Positions 36,995-45,525 of a stretch of 64,000 nucleotides of DNA are shown here, in pieces (the stretch's first letter is position 1; each line of letters begins with the position of its first letter). The DNA is from Maribacter algarum (ex Lu et al. 2025) (nom. illeg.) (GTDB taxonomy: Bacteria > Bacteroidota > Bacteroidia > Flavobacteriales > Flavobacteriaceae), in NCBI GenBank assembly GCA_947495915.1, contig CANMAW010000002.1, forward strand, positions 717,611-781,610. Direction: 5' to 3'. The translations under genes and the position numbers were made by a program. The notes beneath the pieces are model-generated. The model was not told the origin of the DNA. It did no database searches and was given only the letters and a program-made list of their open reading frames with translations.

Positions 36995-37381
36995 TTATTC
37001 TTCTTCAAAATCGGAAGGGTTTTCGGTATAATCATCTATTTCACGACGATCTTTCTTGGTAGGTCTTCCGGTTCCTTTTTTACGATAATAGTCTTTAGAA
37101 TACTGTAACAGTTCATCGTGCTGAAAAGCTTCTTTTGGTGTTGTATCTTTTCGGTACATATCAACAAGCTTGGCGCCAACTCTACTTGCTGGTATGTCTA
37201 AAACTGTTAATTCGTAATTGATTTGATTTTTACGTACTATAATTTTATCGGTCGGATATACTTCTCGCGAAGGCTTTACCACCTGGTTATTCACACGTAC
37301 ATGGCCTTTTTTACAGGCATTAGTGCCAAGGTTACGTGTTTTAAAGTAGCGTGTGCTCCATAAATACTTGTCAATGCGCAT
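36995..37381 (-). CDS. S4-domain RNA-binding protein (Hsp15-like)
   Basis: From the ATG at 37381 the protein is 128 residues and starts MRIDKYLWSTRYFKTR, the exact opening of the HslR/Hsp15 family; the frame runs 25 codons further upstream but those residues are unconserved. The S4 fold continues with ACKKGHVRVNNQVVKPS and VYPTDKIIV, and the C-terminal tail is basic (KKGTGRPTKKDRREID). E. coli Hsp15 binds free 50S subunits carrying nascent chains; the same role is plausible here. Divergent from the FKBP lipoprotein gene. Confidence 0.9.
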   Translation of the reverse strand: MRIDKYLWSTRYFKTRNLGTNACKKGHVRVNNQVVKPSREVYPTDKIIVRKNQINYELTVLDIPASRVGAKLVDMYRKDTTPKEAFQHDELLQYSKDYYRKKGTGRPTKKDRREIDDYTENPSDFEEE

Positions 37382-37414
37382 TTCTGAATTAAAATTCTTT
37401 GTTAAGGATTTAAA

Positions 37415-37422
37415 CAAAAATA
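37415..37422 (-). promoter_or_regulatory. -7 element for the S4-domain gene
   Basis: The complement of CAAAAATA is TATTTTTG, 33 bases before the ATG at 37381. This favours the 37381 start, because the longer frame would begin upstream of the promoter. Confidence 0.4.
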
Positions 37423-37460
37423 GGGGAAAATTGTATCTTGCCGAGCTTAATAACACATTG

Positions 37461-38408
37461 ATGAAGATTAATCGAATAGGTATTTTGTTTTTTACGCTAA
37501 TGATAGCGGTTTCATGTAGAAATGATGATGATAATGATCTTATTGAAGTACCACCGCAAACTTTAGCAGAAACATTAGTTACTGATGATGCAGATATAAC
37601 CGCGTATCTAGAAACTCATTTTTATAACTATGAGGAATTTCAAACGCCACCTGAAAATTTTGACTTTAAAATTAGAATAGACACAATTGCTGGTGACAAC
37701 CAAGGTAAAACACCTTTAAGCCAACAAGTAATGCCGAAAGTGATAAACGTGGATGCCAATAGATTCTTAGAAACCGATGAAGTTGGCCAAATAGCACATA
37801 CTTTATATTATTTAGAAGCGAGACCTGGAGTAGGTATACAACCAACAATTGCTGATTCGGCATTTGTTAGGTACAAAGGATCATTACTCGACGGAACCAC
37901 TTTTGACGGATCTACTGAAATACCAGTATGGTTTGATCTAGCATCGATTCAAGGTTCAGGTGCCAGAGGTTTTGCAGAAGGTGCTAGTTTAATTAAAGCA
38001 GGCGGAGAAATAGTTGAAAATGAAGATGGAACATTTACCGTAGAAAACTACGGTGTAGGATTGGTTATTTTTCCATCAGGGTTAGGTTATTTTAATGTTT
38101 TACAAGGATCTATACCAACATACAGTCCTTTAATTTTTGAAATTGATATGTATGCCATGAACGATTCAGATCATGATGGCGATGGTATACTGAGTATTTT
38201 TGAGGATATTAATGGAAATGGGTTTTTATTTGATGATGAAGATGATACCGATGCTGACAATTTTGTAAATTATTTTGATGCAGATGATGATGGTGATGGC
38301 ACGAGTACTAGAGATGAGATTTCTGATGAGAATGGTGATATTATTTTACCTTATCCTGATACCGATGGTGATGATATTCCAGATTATCTAGATCCTGATA
38401 ATAGTTAA
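37461..38408 (+). CDS. FKBP-type peptidyl-prolyl isomerase lipoprotein with acidic calcium-type repeats
   Basis: From the ATG at 37461 (a longer frame from 37353 overlaps the divergent S4 gene and lacks support) the protein is 315 residues. It has a lipobox with Cys19 (LMIAVSC), an FKBP domain around 125-230 (VRYKGSLLDGTTFDGS, VIFPSGLGYF, PLIFEIDMYAM), and a C-terminal acidic tail of about 80 residues in which DSDHDGDGILSIFEDINGNG and YPDTDGDDIPDYLDPDN follow the thrombospondin type 3/EF-like Ca-binding pattern. It is likely an outer-membrane-anchored foldase. A strong terminator follows. Confidence 0.9.
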   Translation: MKINRIGILFFTLMIAVSCRNDDDNDLIEVPPQTLAETLVTDDADITAYLETHFYNYEEFQTPPENFDFKIRIDTIAGDNQGKTPLSQQVMPKVINVDANRFLETDEVGQIAHTLYYLEARPGVGIQPTIADSAFVRYKGSLLDGTTFDGSTEIPVWFDLASIQGSGARGFAEGASLIKAGGEIVENEDGTFTVENYGVGLVIFPSGLGYFNVLQGSIPTYSPLIFEIDMYAMNDSDHDGDGILSIFEDINGNGFLFDDEDDTDADNFVNYFDADDDGDGTSTRDEISDENGDIILPYPDTDGDDIPDYLDPDNS

Positions 38409-38421
38409 GAATAGAACAACT

Positions 38422-38455
38422 AAAAAGCCCCTTAGACTTGCTAAGGGGCTTTTTT
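38422..38455. terminator. Bidirectional Rho-independent terminator
   Basis: AAAAAGCCCCTTAG (38422-38435) pairs with CTAAGGGGCTTTTT (38441-38454) around an ACTTG loop; T-runs lie on both sides. It serves the FKBP gene and the convergent barrel-protein gene. Confidence 0.95.
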
Positions 38456-38475
38456 ATGGTATTAATTTTTGCTCT

Positions 38476-39066
38476 TTATATTTGAAGTGAAAAACTTAAA
38501 ATCACTTGTTCTGGTCTTGTATCTAATCTACTATCAGGCAAGCTGGTAATATTGGTATTAATAAAACGAGCTTCATTTTCGCTAAATCCGCGTTCATAGC
38601 GAAGATCAACACCTAGTTTTCCTAAATTTACGCCTATTCCAAAATTTGCTCCTACAGAGAAGTCATTTTCAACATTGTCAATACTTATTCCGTCAAATTC
38701 AGAATTCAAGATATACTGAAACGAAGGACCGACAAAAATGTTTACAGGACCAATAACTTTGAAGCCAACCAACACGGGGGCATCTAATTTGCTTAAATTA
38801 AAAGAAGCATCATCATAATCTGATTTGGTTCTGGTGTACACCAGTTCAGGTTTAATGTAAATAGGACCGAGCTTAATTTTATGGAATACACCCAAATGGA
38901 AACCGACATTGCGATCGGGTTCACGGGCTACATCGCCAAAAGATTCAATATAATCACCATTGCCGTTGTAATTGAGACCTCCTCTTAAGCCAAATCCGGA
39001 ATCACTTTGAGCGAATGCACTAGTGCCAAATAAGGCCACTACTGCTACTAGAAGCATTTTTTTCAT
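38476..39066 (-). CDS. Outer-membrane beta-barrel protein (PorT/OmpW-like fold)
   Basis: From the ATG at 39066 the protein is 196 residues and begins with a clean signal peptide (MKKMLLVAVVALFGTSAFAQ); the frame extends 10 codons upstream without support. It then alternates strands typical of eight-stranded barrels: GFGLRGGLNYNG, VGFHLGVFHKI, IYIKPELVYTRT, FVGPSFQYIL, FGIGVNLGKLGVDLRYERGF, and ends in VILSFSLQI. Its role is structural or unknown. It sits 57 bases downstream of the transketolase gene; a small hairpin (39102-39119) lies between. Confidence 0.87.
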   Translation of the reverse strand: MKKMLLVAVVALFGTSAFAQSDSGFGLRGGLNYNGNGDYIESFGDVAREPDRNVGFHLGVFHKIKLGPIYIKPELVYTRTKSDYDDASFNLSKLDAPVLVGFKVIGPVNIFVGPSFQYILNSEFDGISIDNVENDFSVGANFGIGVNLGKLGVDLRYERGFSENEARFINTNITSLPDSRLDTRPEQVILSFSLQI

Positions 39067-39123
39067 AATCGTATAGGTATTTCGTTCATAATACAATTCA
39101 GGGTATCAAAAACGATACCATGA

Positions 39124-40077
39124 TTATTTTCTCGTCAATACCTTCAAAACGGCCTTTTCAATAGCTTTATTGTTAAGTCCGTACTTCTCCATAAGCTGTT
39201 CTGGGGTACCGCTTTCACCAAAAGTATCTTGTGTTGCTACAAACTCTTGAGGCGTTGGGTGCTGTGTTGCAAGCATACCAGCAATACTCTCCCCTAAACC
39301 ACCTAAGTAATTGTGTTCTTCAGCGGTTACTATGCATCCTGTTTTTTTAACAGACTTTAACACAGCCGCTGCATCTAATGGCTTTATGGTGTGAATATTG
39401 ATGACTTCTGCAGATATGCCTTGGGCTTCTAATGCTTCAGCAGCAATTAAAGATTCCCAAACCAAATGACCTGTAGCCACAATAGTAACATCAGTACCTT
39501 CACTAAGCATTACGGCTTTTCCAATTTCAAACTTTTGATCAACCGGAGTGAAGTTTGCGACTTTAGGTCTTCCAAAACGTAAATAAACAGGACCTTCGTA
39601 ATCGGCAATTGCAATGGTTGCAGCTTTGGTTTGATTGTAATCACACGGATTGATCACGACCATACCAGGTAACATTTTCATCAAGCCGATATCTTCTAAA
39701 ATTTGGTGTGTAGCACCATCTTCCCCTAGGGTGATACCTGCGTGTGAAGCACAAATTTTTACATTTTTACCCGAATACGCAATCGACTGACGAATTTGAT
39801 CATAAACTCTACCAGTAGAAAAGTTAGCGAAAGTACCTGTAAAAGGAATTTTACCTCCAATGGTTAGTCCCGCAGCTATACCCATCATATTTGCTTCTGC
39901 AATTCCCACTTGAAAAAAGCGCTCCGGATTTTCATCAATAAAGGTTTGAATTTTCAAAGAACCTACCAAGTCAGCACAAAGTGCAACTACATTAGGGTTT
40001 GTTCTACCTAATTCGGTCATACCTGCACCGTATCCACTTCTTGTATCGTTTTTACCTTGATCTACGTATTTAGTCAT
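39124..40077 (-). CDS. Transketolase, C-terminal subunit
   Basis: The pyrimidine-binding and C-terminal domains of a split transketolase, 317 residues, which with the upstream gene forms the complete thiamine-diphosphate enzyme of the pentose phosphate pathway. Visible are SGYGAGMTELGRTNP, RFFQVGIAEANMMGIAAGL (the catalytic Glu in GIAEANM), CASHAGITLGEDGATHQ and TAEEHNYLGGLGESIA. Two-gene transketolases are common in Bacteroidota and archaea. It lies 70 bases downstream of the N-terminal subunit gene. Confidence 0.95.
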   Translation of the reverse strand: MTKYVDQGKNDTRSGYGAGMTELGRTNPNVVALCADLVGSLKIQTFIDENPERFFQVGIAEANMMGIAAGLTIGGKIPFTGTFANFSTGRVYDQIRQSIAYSGKNVKICASHAGITLGEDGATHQILEDIGLMKMLPGMVVINPCDYNQTKAATIAIADYEGPVYLRFGRPKVANFTPVDQKFEIGKAVMLSEGTDVTIVATGHLVWESLIAAEALEAQGISAEVINIHTIKPLDAAAVLKSVKKTGCIVTAEEHNYLGGLGESIAGMLATQHPTPQEFVATQDTFGESGTPEQLMEKYGLNNKAIEKAVLKVLTRK

Positions 40078-40147
40078 CTCTTATATTTTGGATTCTGTTG
40101 AGCAGAATTCTTTTTAATCTTCTTTGTTTTTTTGTATTGATTACGGC

Positions 40148-40993
40148 TTAGTAATCTCCTAGGGTTTCTGCATTTTGACCCAATGCATTTTCTAATTGCT
40201 CGTCATTGGGTGCCTTACCATGCCATGCATGCGTGTACATCATAAAGTCAACGCCATTACCCATAACGGTATGTAATAATACACAAACTGGTTTACCTTT
40301 TCCGGTTCTGCTTTTAGCTTCTTGCATACCTTTAACAACGGCCTGCATGTCATTACCTTCTTTAATTTCTAAAACATCCCATCCGAAAGCTTCAAACTTA
40401 GCTTTTATATCTCCCATGGGTAAAACATCATCTGTTGCACCATCAATTTGCTTTCCATTTAAGTCAATGGTAGCAATTAAGTTATCAATCTTATTTCCTG
40501 CAGCATACATGATTGCTTCCCAGTTTTGACCTTCTTGCAACTCCCCATCACCATGTAAGCTATAAATCAGTGATTTATCTCCATTAAGCTTTTTGGCTTC
40601 CGCAGCTCCTAAAGCTACCGACATACCTTGCCCTAAAGAACCAGAAGCAATGCGAATACCTGGTAAACCTTCATGGGTGGTTGGGTGCCCTTGTAATCGG
40701 GAATCTATTAGTCTAAAAGTGTTTAACTCTTCTACAGGAAAATATCCCTTTCTAGCAAGTACGCTATAATAAACCGGTGAAATATGGCCGTTTGATAAGA
40801 AGAATAAATCTTCTCCATATCCGTCCATATCAAAACCATCTTTAAGCTCCATGATTTCATGGTATAAGGCAACGAAAAATTCGGTGCAACCTAAAGAACC
40901 CCCTGGGTGTCCTGAATTTACTTTATGAACCATGCGAAGAATATCTCTTCGGGTTTGTAAAACGATGTCTTGTAATTCTTCTGTTTTAGGCAT
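40148..40993 (-). CDS. Transketolase, N-terminal (diphosphate-binding) subunit
   Basis: The 281-residue thiamine-diphosphate-binding half. It has KVNSGHPGGSLGCTEFF near the start, SLGQGMSVALGAA, and the metal/diphosphate motif GDGELQEGQNWEA with the following IDLNGKQIDG. The final SYM-type stretch is replaced by MYTHAWHGKAPNDEQL, the usual end of the domain. It is the first gene of the pair and has a well-formed promoter upstream. Confidence 0.95.
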   Translation of the reverse strand: MPKTEELQDIVLQTRRDILRMVHKVNSGHPGGSLGCTEFFVALYHEIMELKDGFDMDGYGEDLFFLSNGHISPVYYSVLARKGYFPVEELNTFRLIDSRLQGHPTTHEGLPGIRIASGSLGQGMSVALGAAEAKKLNGDKSLIYSLHGDGELQEGQNWEAIMYAAGNKIDNLIATIDLNGKQIDGATDDVLPMGDIKAKFEAFGWDVLEIKEGNDMQAVVKGMQEAKSRTGKGKPVCVLLHTVMGNGVDFMMYTHAWHGKAPNDEQLENALGQNAETLGDY

Positions 40994-41018
40994 TTTATGA
41001 TGTGCTATAATTGGTTGT

Positions 41019-41049
41019 CAAAAATACTTGCAATCTTTACGGTATACAA
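41019..41049 (-). promoter_or_regulatory. Promoter of the transketolase pair
   Basis: On the minus strand TTG (complement of 41047-41049) and TATTTTTG (complement of 41019-41026) lie 20 bases apart; the -7 element ends 25 bases before the start codon. Confidence 0.65.
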
Positions 41050-41199
41050 GTAGTAGTTATTAGTTTTTATTAACGAAAATGCTAATTTTAAAACATTCGT
41101 ATGAAATTCGCTCCTATGTTCTCTTAATGATTAATTAAATCTACCTTTAAACCGACTCAACTTTATTTTTTCCTTAAGGATAAATGTTTTTCAGTTCTA

Positions 41200-41207
41200 T
41201 ATCTTTG
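41200..41207 (+). promoter_or_regulatory. -7 element for tgt
   Basis: TATCTTTG is a perfect TANNTTTG, 17 bases before the start codon. No TTG is found at the -33 position. Confidence 0.45.
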
Positions 41208-41224
41208 CCGCTACGATTGAACAT

Positions 41225-42355
41225 ATGAAATTTACCTTAGAACATACTGATCCGCAAAGTCGGGCAAGAGCAACAACAATGGTTACCGATCATGGAACCA
41301 TTGAAACTCCCATTTTCATGCCTGTAGGCACGGTAGCTTCTGTGAAAGGAGTACACCAGCGAGAATTAAAGGAAGAAGTGAATCCTGATATTATTCTTGG
41401 AAATACATACCATCTTTTTTTACGGCCAAAAATTGAAATACTGAGGCAGGCTGGTGGTTTGCATAAATTTATGGGTTGGGATCGAAATATTCTAACTGAT
41501 AGCGGAGGGTACCAAGTATATTCTTTGTCGGGAAATCGAAAAATTAAAGAAGAAGGCGTAAAATTTAAGTCACATATTGATGGATCAACTCATTTGTTTA
41601 CCCCAGAAAATGTGATGGAAATTCAGCGCGTAATCGGGGCCGATATCATCATGGCTTTTGATGAGTGCACGCCGTACCCTTGTGAATATAATTATGCCAA
41701 ACGATCAATGCATATGACACATCGATGGCTTGATCGTTGCATTGCTCATTTAGAAAAGACGCCATTTGAGTATGACTATTCACAAACATTTTTTCCAATA
41801 GTTCAGGGGTCAACGTATAAAGATTTACGAAAGCAATCTGCAGAATATATTGCTAATGCGGGAGCTGAAGGTAATGCTATTGGTGGTTTATCAGTGGGTG
41901 AACCTGCTGAAGAAATGTATGCGATGACCGAAGTGGTGACTGAAATTTTACCGGAAGATAAACCGCGTTACTTAATGGGGGTAGGTACTCCTATTAATAT
42001 ACTTGAAAATATAGCTCTAGGTATTGATATGTTTGATTGTGTTATGCCTACCAGAAATGCTAGAAATGGAATGCTTTTTACAGCACATGGTACCATAAAT
42101 ATTAAGAACAAAAAGTGGGAAGATGATTTTTCACCAATCGATGCTTCAGGTACGACCTTTGTAGATCATGAATATTCTAAGGCTTATTTACGACACTTGT
42201 TTGCTGCCAACGAATATTTAGGGAAACAGATTGCTACAATTCATAATTTAGGTTTTTACCTTTGGTTGACAAGAGAAGCAAGAAAGCATATTTTAGCTGG
42301 AGATTTCGTTGCATGGAAAGACAAAATGGTAAAGCAAATGGATAAGCGATTATAG
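41225..42355 (+). CDS. tgt: Queuine/preQ1 tRNA-guanine transglycosylase, lacking the zinc cysteines
   Basis: Exchanges G34 for preQ1 in tRNAs with a GUN anticodon. The 376-residue protein has normal length, ILTDSGGYQVYSL with Asp92, MAFDECTPYP, GGLSVGEPAEEM and the nucleophile region FDCVMPTRNARNGM. In E. coli and Zymomonas a CxCxxC motif plus a His bind structural zinc; here the matching stretch (about residues 300-318) reads DDFSPIDASGTTFVDHEYSK with no Cys, while the His in ATIHNLGFY remains. Other Bacteroidota copies may share this change. The next gene starts one base after the stop codon. Confidence 0.95.
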   Translation: MKFTLEHTDPQSRARATTMVTDHGTIETPIFMPVGTVASVKGVHQRELKEEVNPDIILGNTYHLFLRPKIEILRQAGGLHKFMGWDRNILTDSGGYQVYSLSGNRKIKEEGVKFKSHIDGSTHLFTPENVMEIQRVIGADIIMAFDECTPYPCEYNYAKRSMHMTHRWLDRCIAHLEKTPFEYDYSQTFFPIVQGSTYKDLRKQSAEYIANAGAEGNAIGGLSVGEPAEEMYAMTEVVTEILPEDKPRYLMGVGTPINILENIALGIDMFDCVMPTRNARNGMLFTAHGTINIKNKKWEDDFSPIDASGTTFVDHEYSKAYLRHLFAANEYLGKQIATIHNLGFYLWLTREARKHILAGDFVAWKDKMVKQMDKRL

Positions 42356-42356
42356 G

Positions 42357-43436
42357 GTGACCATATTAGACAAATACATACTAAAAAGGTACCTGCTCAC
42401 ATTCATTGTGATGCTCTTACTGTTTATTCCAATAGGTATTATGGCTCATTTGGCCGAACAGATTGGTAAAATTCAAGACAATGAAGCACCATTAAATGAT
42501 GTGTTAATGTACTTGGCTGATTTCAGCGTTTATATTGGTAACTTTTTATTCCCCATATTTCTTTTTCTTTCTGTCATTTTCTTTACCTCTAAATTGGCTA
42601 GTAACACTGAAATAGTAGCCATGTTAAGTTCCGGAATTTCTTTCAACAGGTTCTTAAGGCCATATATGATAGGAGCTTCTATTGTTGCTTTATTTATGCT
42701 TTTGATGGGTATGTTTGTGGTGCCTTCTGCAAGTAAGGGTTTTAATGAGTTTAAATATAAGTACCTGAAAAAAGGTGGACAAGATAGAATTACAACCAAC
42801 ATTTACAACCAATTAAATGAAAGAGATTTTATATATGTAAGCAGTTTTGATCCTAGAAGAAAAAATGGAGCAAATTTTACTTTTGAACGTTTTAAAGAAG
42901 GAAATTTACTTGACTTTAAAATTTCAGCTTCTAGTATTCGATGGATTGATAAAGACAGTGTTTACAGGCTGACCTCTTATAGAAAACGAAAAATTGTAGG
43001 TGATACCGCTATTGTAGAAACTAAAAGACGGTTAGATACCCTTTTTACTTTCAAAATTGATGATTTAACGCCCGTGTCATATGTTGCAGAAACTAAAAAT
43101 CTAATAGAACTGAATAAATTTATTAAAGATCAGCGCAAAAAAGGTGCTTCTAATATTAACTCATATATATTGGTCAAATATAAAAGATGGGCATTACCAT
43201 TAAGTGTTTTCATTTTAACCATCATTGCAGTGGGTGTTGCTTCACAAAAACGAAGAGGAGGTATGGGACTTAACCTAGCCTTTGGTATCGTAGTCGCATT
43301 TGTCTTTATTTTCTTCGATCGAATTTTTAGCACCTTAGCGGAGCAAGCAGGGCTTGACCCATTCATTGCAGTTTTAGTACCAAATTTATTTTTTGGAGTA
43401 TTAGCTTTTTACCTTTTACAAAAGGCAAAACGCTAA
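42357..43436 (+). CDS. LptF/LptG family permease
   Basis: Inner-membrane subunit of the ABC transporter that lifts LPS to the outer membrane. The 359-residue protein has the family opening ILDKYILKRYLLTFIVML, helices near 12-35, 55-75 and 98-122, a periplasmic beta-jellyroll domain (about 130-275) and three C-terminal helices ending with PNLFFGVLAFYLL. F and G types cannot be separated by eye. The GTG start follows tgt by one base, so the two are translationally coupled. Confidence 0.92.
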   Translation: MTILDKYILKRYLLTFIVMLLLFIPIGIMAHLAEQIGKIQDNEAPLNDVLMYLADFSVYIGNFLFPIFLFLSVIFFTSKLASNTEIVAMLSSGISFNRFLRPYMIGASIVALFMLLMGMFVVPSASKGFNEFKYKYLKKGGQDRITTNIYNQLNERDFIYVSSFDPRRKNGANFTFERFKEGNLLDFKISASSIRWIDKDSVYRLTSYRKRKIVGDTAIVETKRRLDTLFTFKIDDLTPVSYVAETKNLIELNKFIKDQRKKGASNINSYILVKYKRWALPLSVFILTIIAVGVASQKRRGGMGLNLAFGIVVAFVFIFFDRIFSTLAEQAGLDPFIAVLVPNLFFGVLAFYLLQKAKR

Positions 43437-43457
43437 TAACGATGTGAACTCATTTAT

Positions 43458-44348
43458 ATGGATTCAAAACTTAAAAACTACCTTCATTTACATCTAATAG
43501 TTTTTATTTGGGGCTTTACCGCCGTTCTCGGAAAACTCATCGCTATTGACGCGTTAAATTTAGTGTGGTACCGTATGGGTATGGCTTCTATTTTTGTTCT
43601 GATATTCCTTAGCATAGTACGTATTCCCTTAAAAGTTACCAAACGTACATTTTTGGTTTTGGTGGTTGCCGGGCTAGCTTTGGCAATTCATTGGGTTACT
43701 TTTTTTTTAGCAATAAAAGTTTCGAATGTTTCCATTGCCCTTGCCACAATGTCTACCGGTGCCTTTTTTACCGCTATTTTAGAACCACTGTGGTATAGAA
43801 AGAAAATAGTATGGTATGAACTAGCCTTAGGGGCTGTTGTTATTTTAGGTTTAGGTTTGATTTTTAAAGTAGAATCGTCCTACGGTTATGGTATGTTTAT
43901 CGCCCTAATATCAACCCTAATGGGGGTCGTATTTACATTAATAAACTCAGAATTGGTTCAAAAAGAAAAACCGAGTGTTATTGCTTGGTATGAGCTTTCG
44001 ATAGGGGTACTGTTGATAACAATACTATTGTCAATTCAAGGAAAATTCAATGCTAATTTCTTTCAATTGTCTACTAGTGATTGGGTGTATATAATCATTT
44101 TGGCATCCGTTTGTACAGCTTATGCGTTTATTGGCGGGGTAAAAGTTATGAAATTTGTAGCACCATATACGGTAATATTAACGGTCAACTTAGAGCCTGT
44201 ATATGGTATAATTCTCGCTTTTTTTATTTTAGGAGATAGTGAACGAATGAACCCCATGTTCTATTTGGGTGCAGCCATAATAATTAGTACTGTAATTGCC
44301 AATGGCGTAATAAAAAACAGACACAACTTAAAAAAATCAGTCAATTAA
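43458..44348 (+). CDS. EamA (DMT) family transporter
   Basis: A 296-residue inner-membrane protein with ten helices in two five-helix EamA repeats. The first repeat opens with HLIVFIWGFTAVLGKLI and includes NVSIALATMSTGAFFTAILEP; the second includes VKVMKFVAPYTVILTVNLEPVYG, where the paired Pro-Glu motifs are typical. The substrate cannot be told; amino-acid or metabolite export is common. It lies 21 bases after the LptF/G gene, likely in the same transcript. Confidence 0.92.
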   Translation: MDSKLKNYLHLHLIVFIWGFTAVLGKLIAIDALNLVWYRMGMASIFVLIFLSIVRIPLKVTKRTFLVLVVAGLALAIHWVTFFLAIKVSNVSIALATMSTGAFFTAILEPLWYRKKIVWYELALGAVVILGLGLIFKVESSYGYGMFIALISTLMGVVFTLINSELVQKEKPSVIAWYELSIGVLLITILLSIQGKFNANFFQLSTSDWVYIIILASVCTAYAFIGGVKVMKFVAPYTVILTVNLEPVYGIILAFFILGDSERMNPMFYLGAAIIISTVIANGVIKNRHNLKKSVN

Positions 44349-44363
44349 TAGCAGTTTACTTGT

Positions 44364-44371
44364 TATATTTG
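44364..44371 (+). promoter_or_regulatory. -7 element for accA
   Basis: TATATTTG is a perfect match, 34 bases before the ATG at 44406; the upstream -33 TTG is absent. Confidence 0.45.
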
Positions 44372-44405
44372 CATGTTATTGATTAGAACCAAAACCTACC
44401 CGAAA

Positions 44406-45359
44406 ATGGAGTATTTAGATTTTGAATTACCAATTAAGGAGCTAGAAGACCAGCTTGATAAGTGTATGATTATTGGTGAAGAGAGTGATGTTGATGTAAC
44501 AGATACGTGCCAACAAATCGAAAAAAAGTTAAAAGAAACTAGGAAAGATATTTATAAAAATCTTACTGCTTGGCAGCGTGTACAGCTTTCAAGACACCCA
44601 AATAGACCCTATACATTAGATTATATAAATGCCATTTGTGGTGACACATTTCTTGAATTACATGGTGATAGAAACGTAAAAGATGATAAAGCTATGATTG
44701 GCGGTTTAGGAAAAATCGACGATCAAAGTTTTATGTTCATTGGACAGCAAAAGGGATACAATACCAAAACAAGACAATACCGAAATTTTGGAATGGCAAA
44801 CCCTGAAGGGTACCGCAAGGCTTTGCGATTGATGCGTTCGGCAGAAAAATTTAACCTCCCTGTAGTTTGCTTCATCGATACTCCAGGTGCCTATGCTGGT
44901 ATTGAAGCCGAAGAACGCGGTCAAGGCGAAGCAATTGCGCGAAATATCTTAGAAATGACTCGATTAAAAGTGCCAATAATCTGTGTGATTATTGGAGAGG
45001 GGGCATCAGGTGGTGCTTTAGGTATTGGCGTAGGTGATCGCGTATTGATGTTAGAAAACACCTGGTATTCTGTAATATCTCCTGAATCGTGTTCTTCTAT
45101 TTTATGGAGAAGTTGGGAATTTAAAGAGCAGGCTGCAGAGGCATTGAAATTGACTGCCACCGATATGAAAAAATTAAAGCTTATTGACGAAATTGTTCGC
45201 GAACCAGAAGGTGGTGCACATAGCGATCGTGATAAAACGTTCAATACGGTAAAGAATAAAATAAACGCTCATTTTAAAGAATTACAAAAGTTATCCCCAA
45301 AAGAACTTGTAAATCAACGTATGAATAAATACGGTGAAATGGGAGTTTTTAATGGCTAA
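44406..45359 (+). CDS. accA: Acetyl-CoA carboxylase carboxyltransferase subunit alpha
   Basis: Transfers the carboxyl group from carboxybiotin to acetyl-CoA together with AccD, the first step of fatty acid synthesis. From the ATG at 44406 the protein is 317 residues and starts [17 protein letters not shown], the usual start in this group; a frame starting at 44373 adds 11 unlikely residues and begins two bases after the -7 element. [29 protein letters not shown] and [20 protein letters not shown] mark the carboxyltransferase fold. A terminator follows. Confidence 0.95.
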   Translation: MEYLDFELPIKELEDQLDKCMIIGEESDVDVTDTCQQIEKKLKETRKDIYKNLTAWQRVQLSRHPNRPYTLDYINAICGDTFLELHGDRNVKDDKAMIGGLGKIDDQSFMFIGQQKGYNTKTRQYRNFGMANPEGYRKALRLMRSAEKFNLPVVCFIDTPGAYAGIEAEERGQGEAIARNILEMTRLKVPIICVIIGEGASGGALGIGVGDRVLMLENTWYSVISPESCSSILWRSWEFKEQAAEALKLTATDMKKLKLIDEIVREPEGGAHSDRDKTFNTVKNKINAHFKELQKLSPKELVNQRMNKYGEMGVFNG

Positions 45360-45380
45360 CTACTGCTATTATCGAGCAGA

Positions 45381-45416
45381 AAAAAAACTGGAGAATCAAT
45401 TCACCAGTTTTTTTTT
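45381..45416 (+). terminator. Rho-independent terminator of accA
   Basis: AAAAAACTGG near 45382-45391 pairs with CCAGTTTTTT near 45404-45413, with further inner pairing GAA/TTC; a nine-T run ends it. It separates accA from dnaB. Confidence 0.88.
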
Positions 45417-45525
45417 GTTATTAACACAAAATCGTAACTTATAAACACCCAATTGTTTATCTTCTGTTGATATAGAATTGGCAACAATTCATGTTAACTA
45501 AAGGTTAATTGTATATTTTCGTCTC

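Noticed and set aside
37353..37460. N-terminal extension of the FKBP lipoprotein
   Set aside because: It overlaps the divergent S4 gene and would place residues ahead of a good lipoprotein signal peptide that begins at 37461.
39102..39119. GGTATC/GATACC hairpin as a terminator of the transketolase pair
   Set aside because: Only six base pairs and no T-run on the minus strand.
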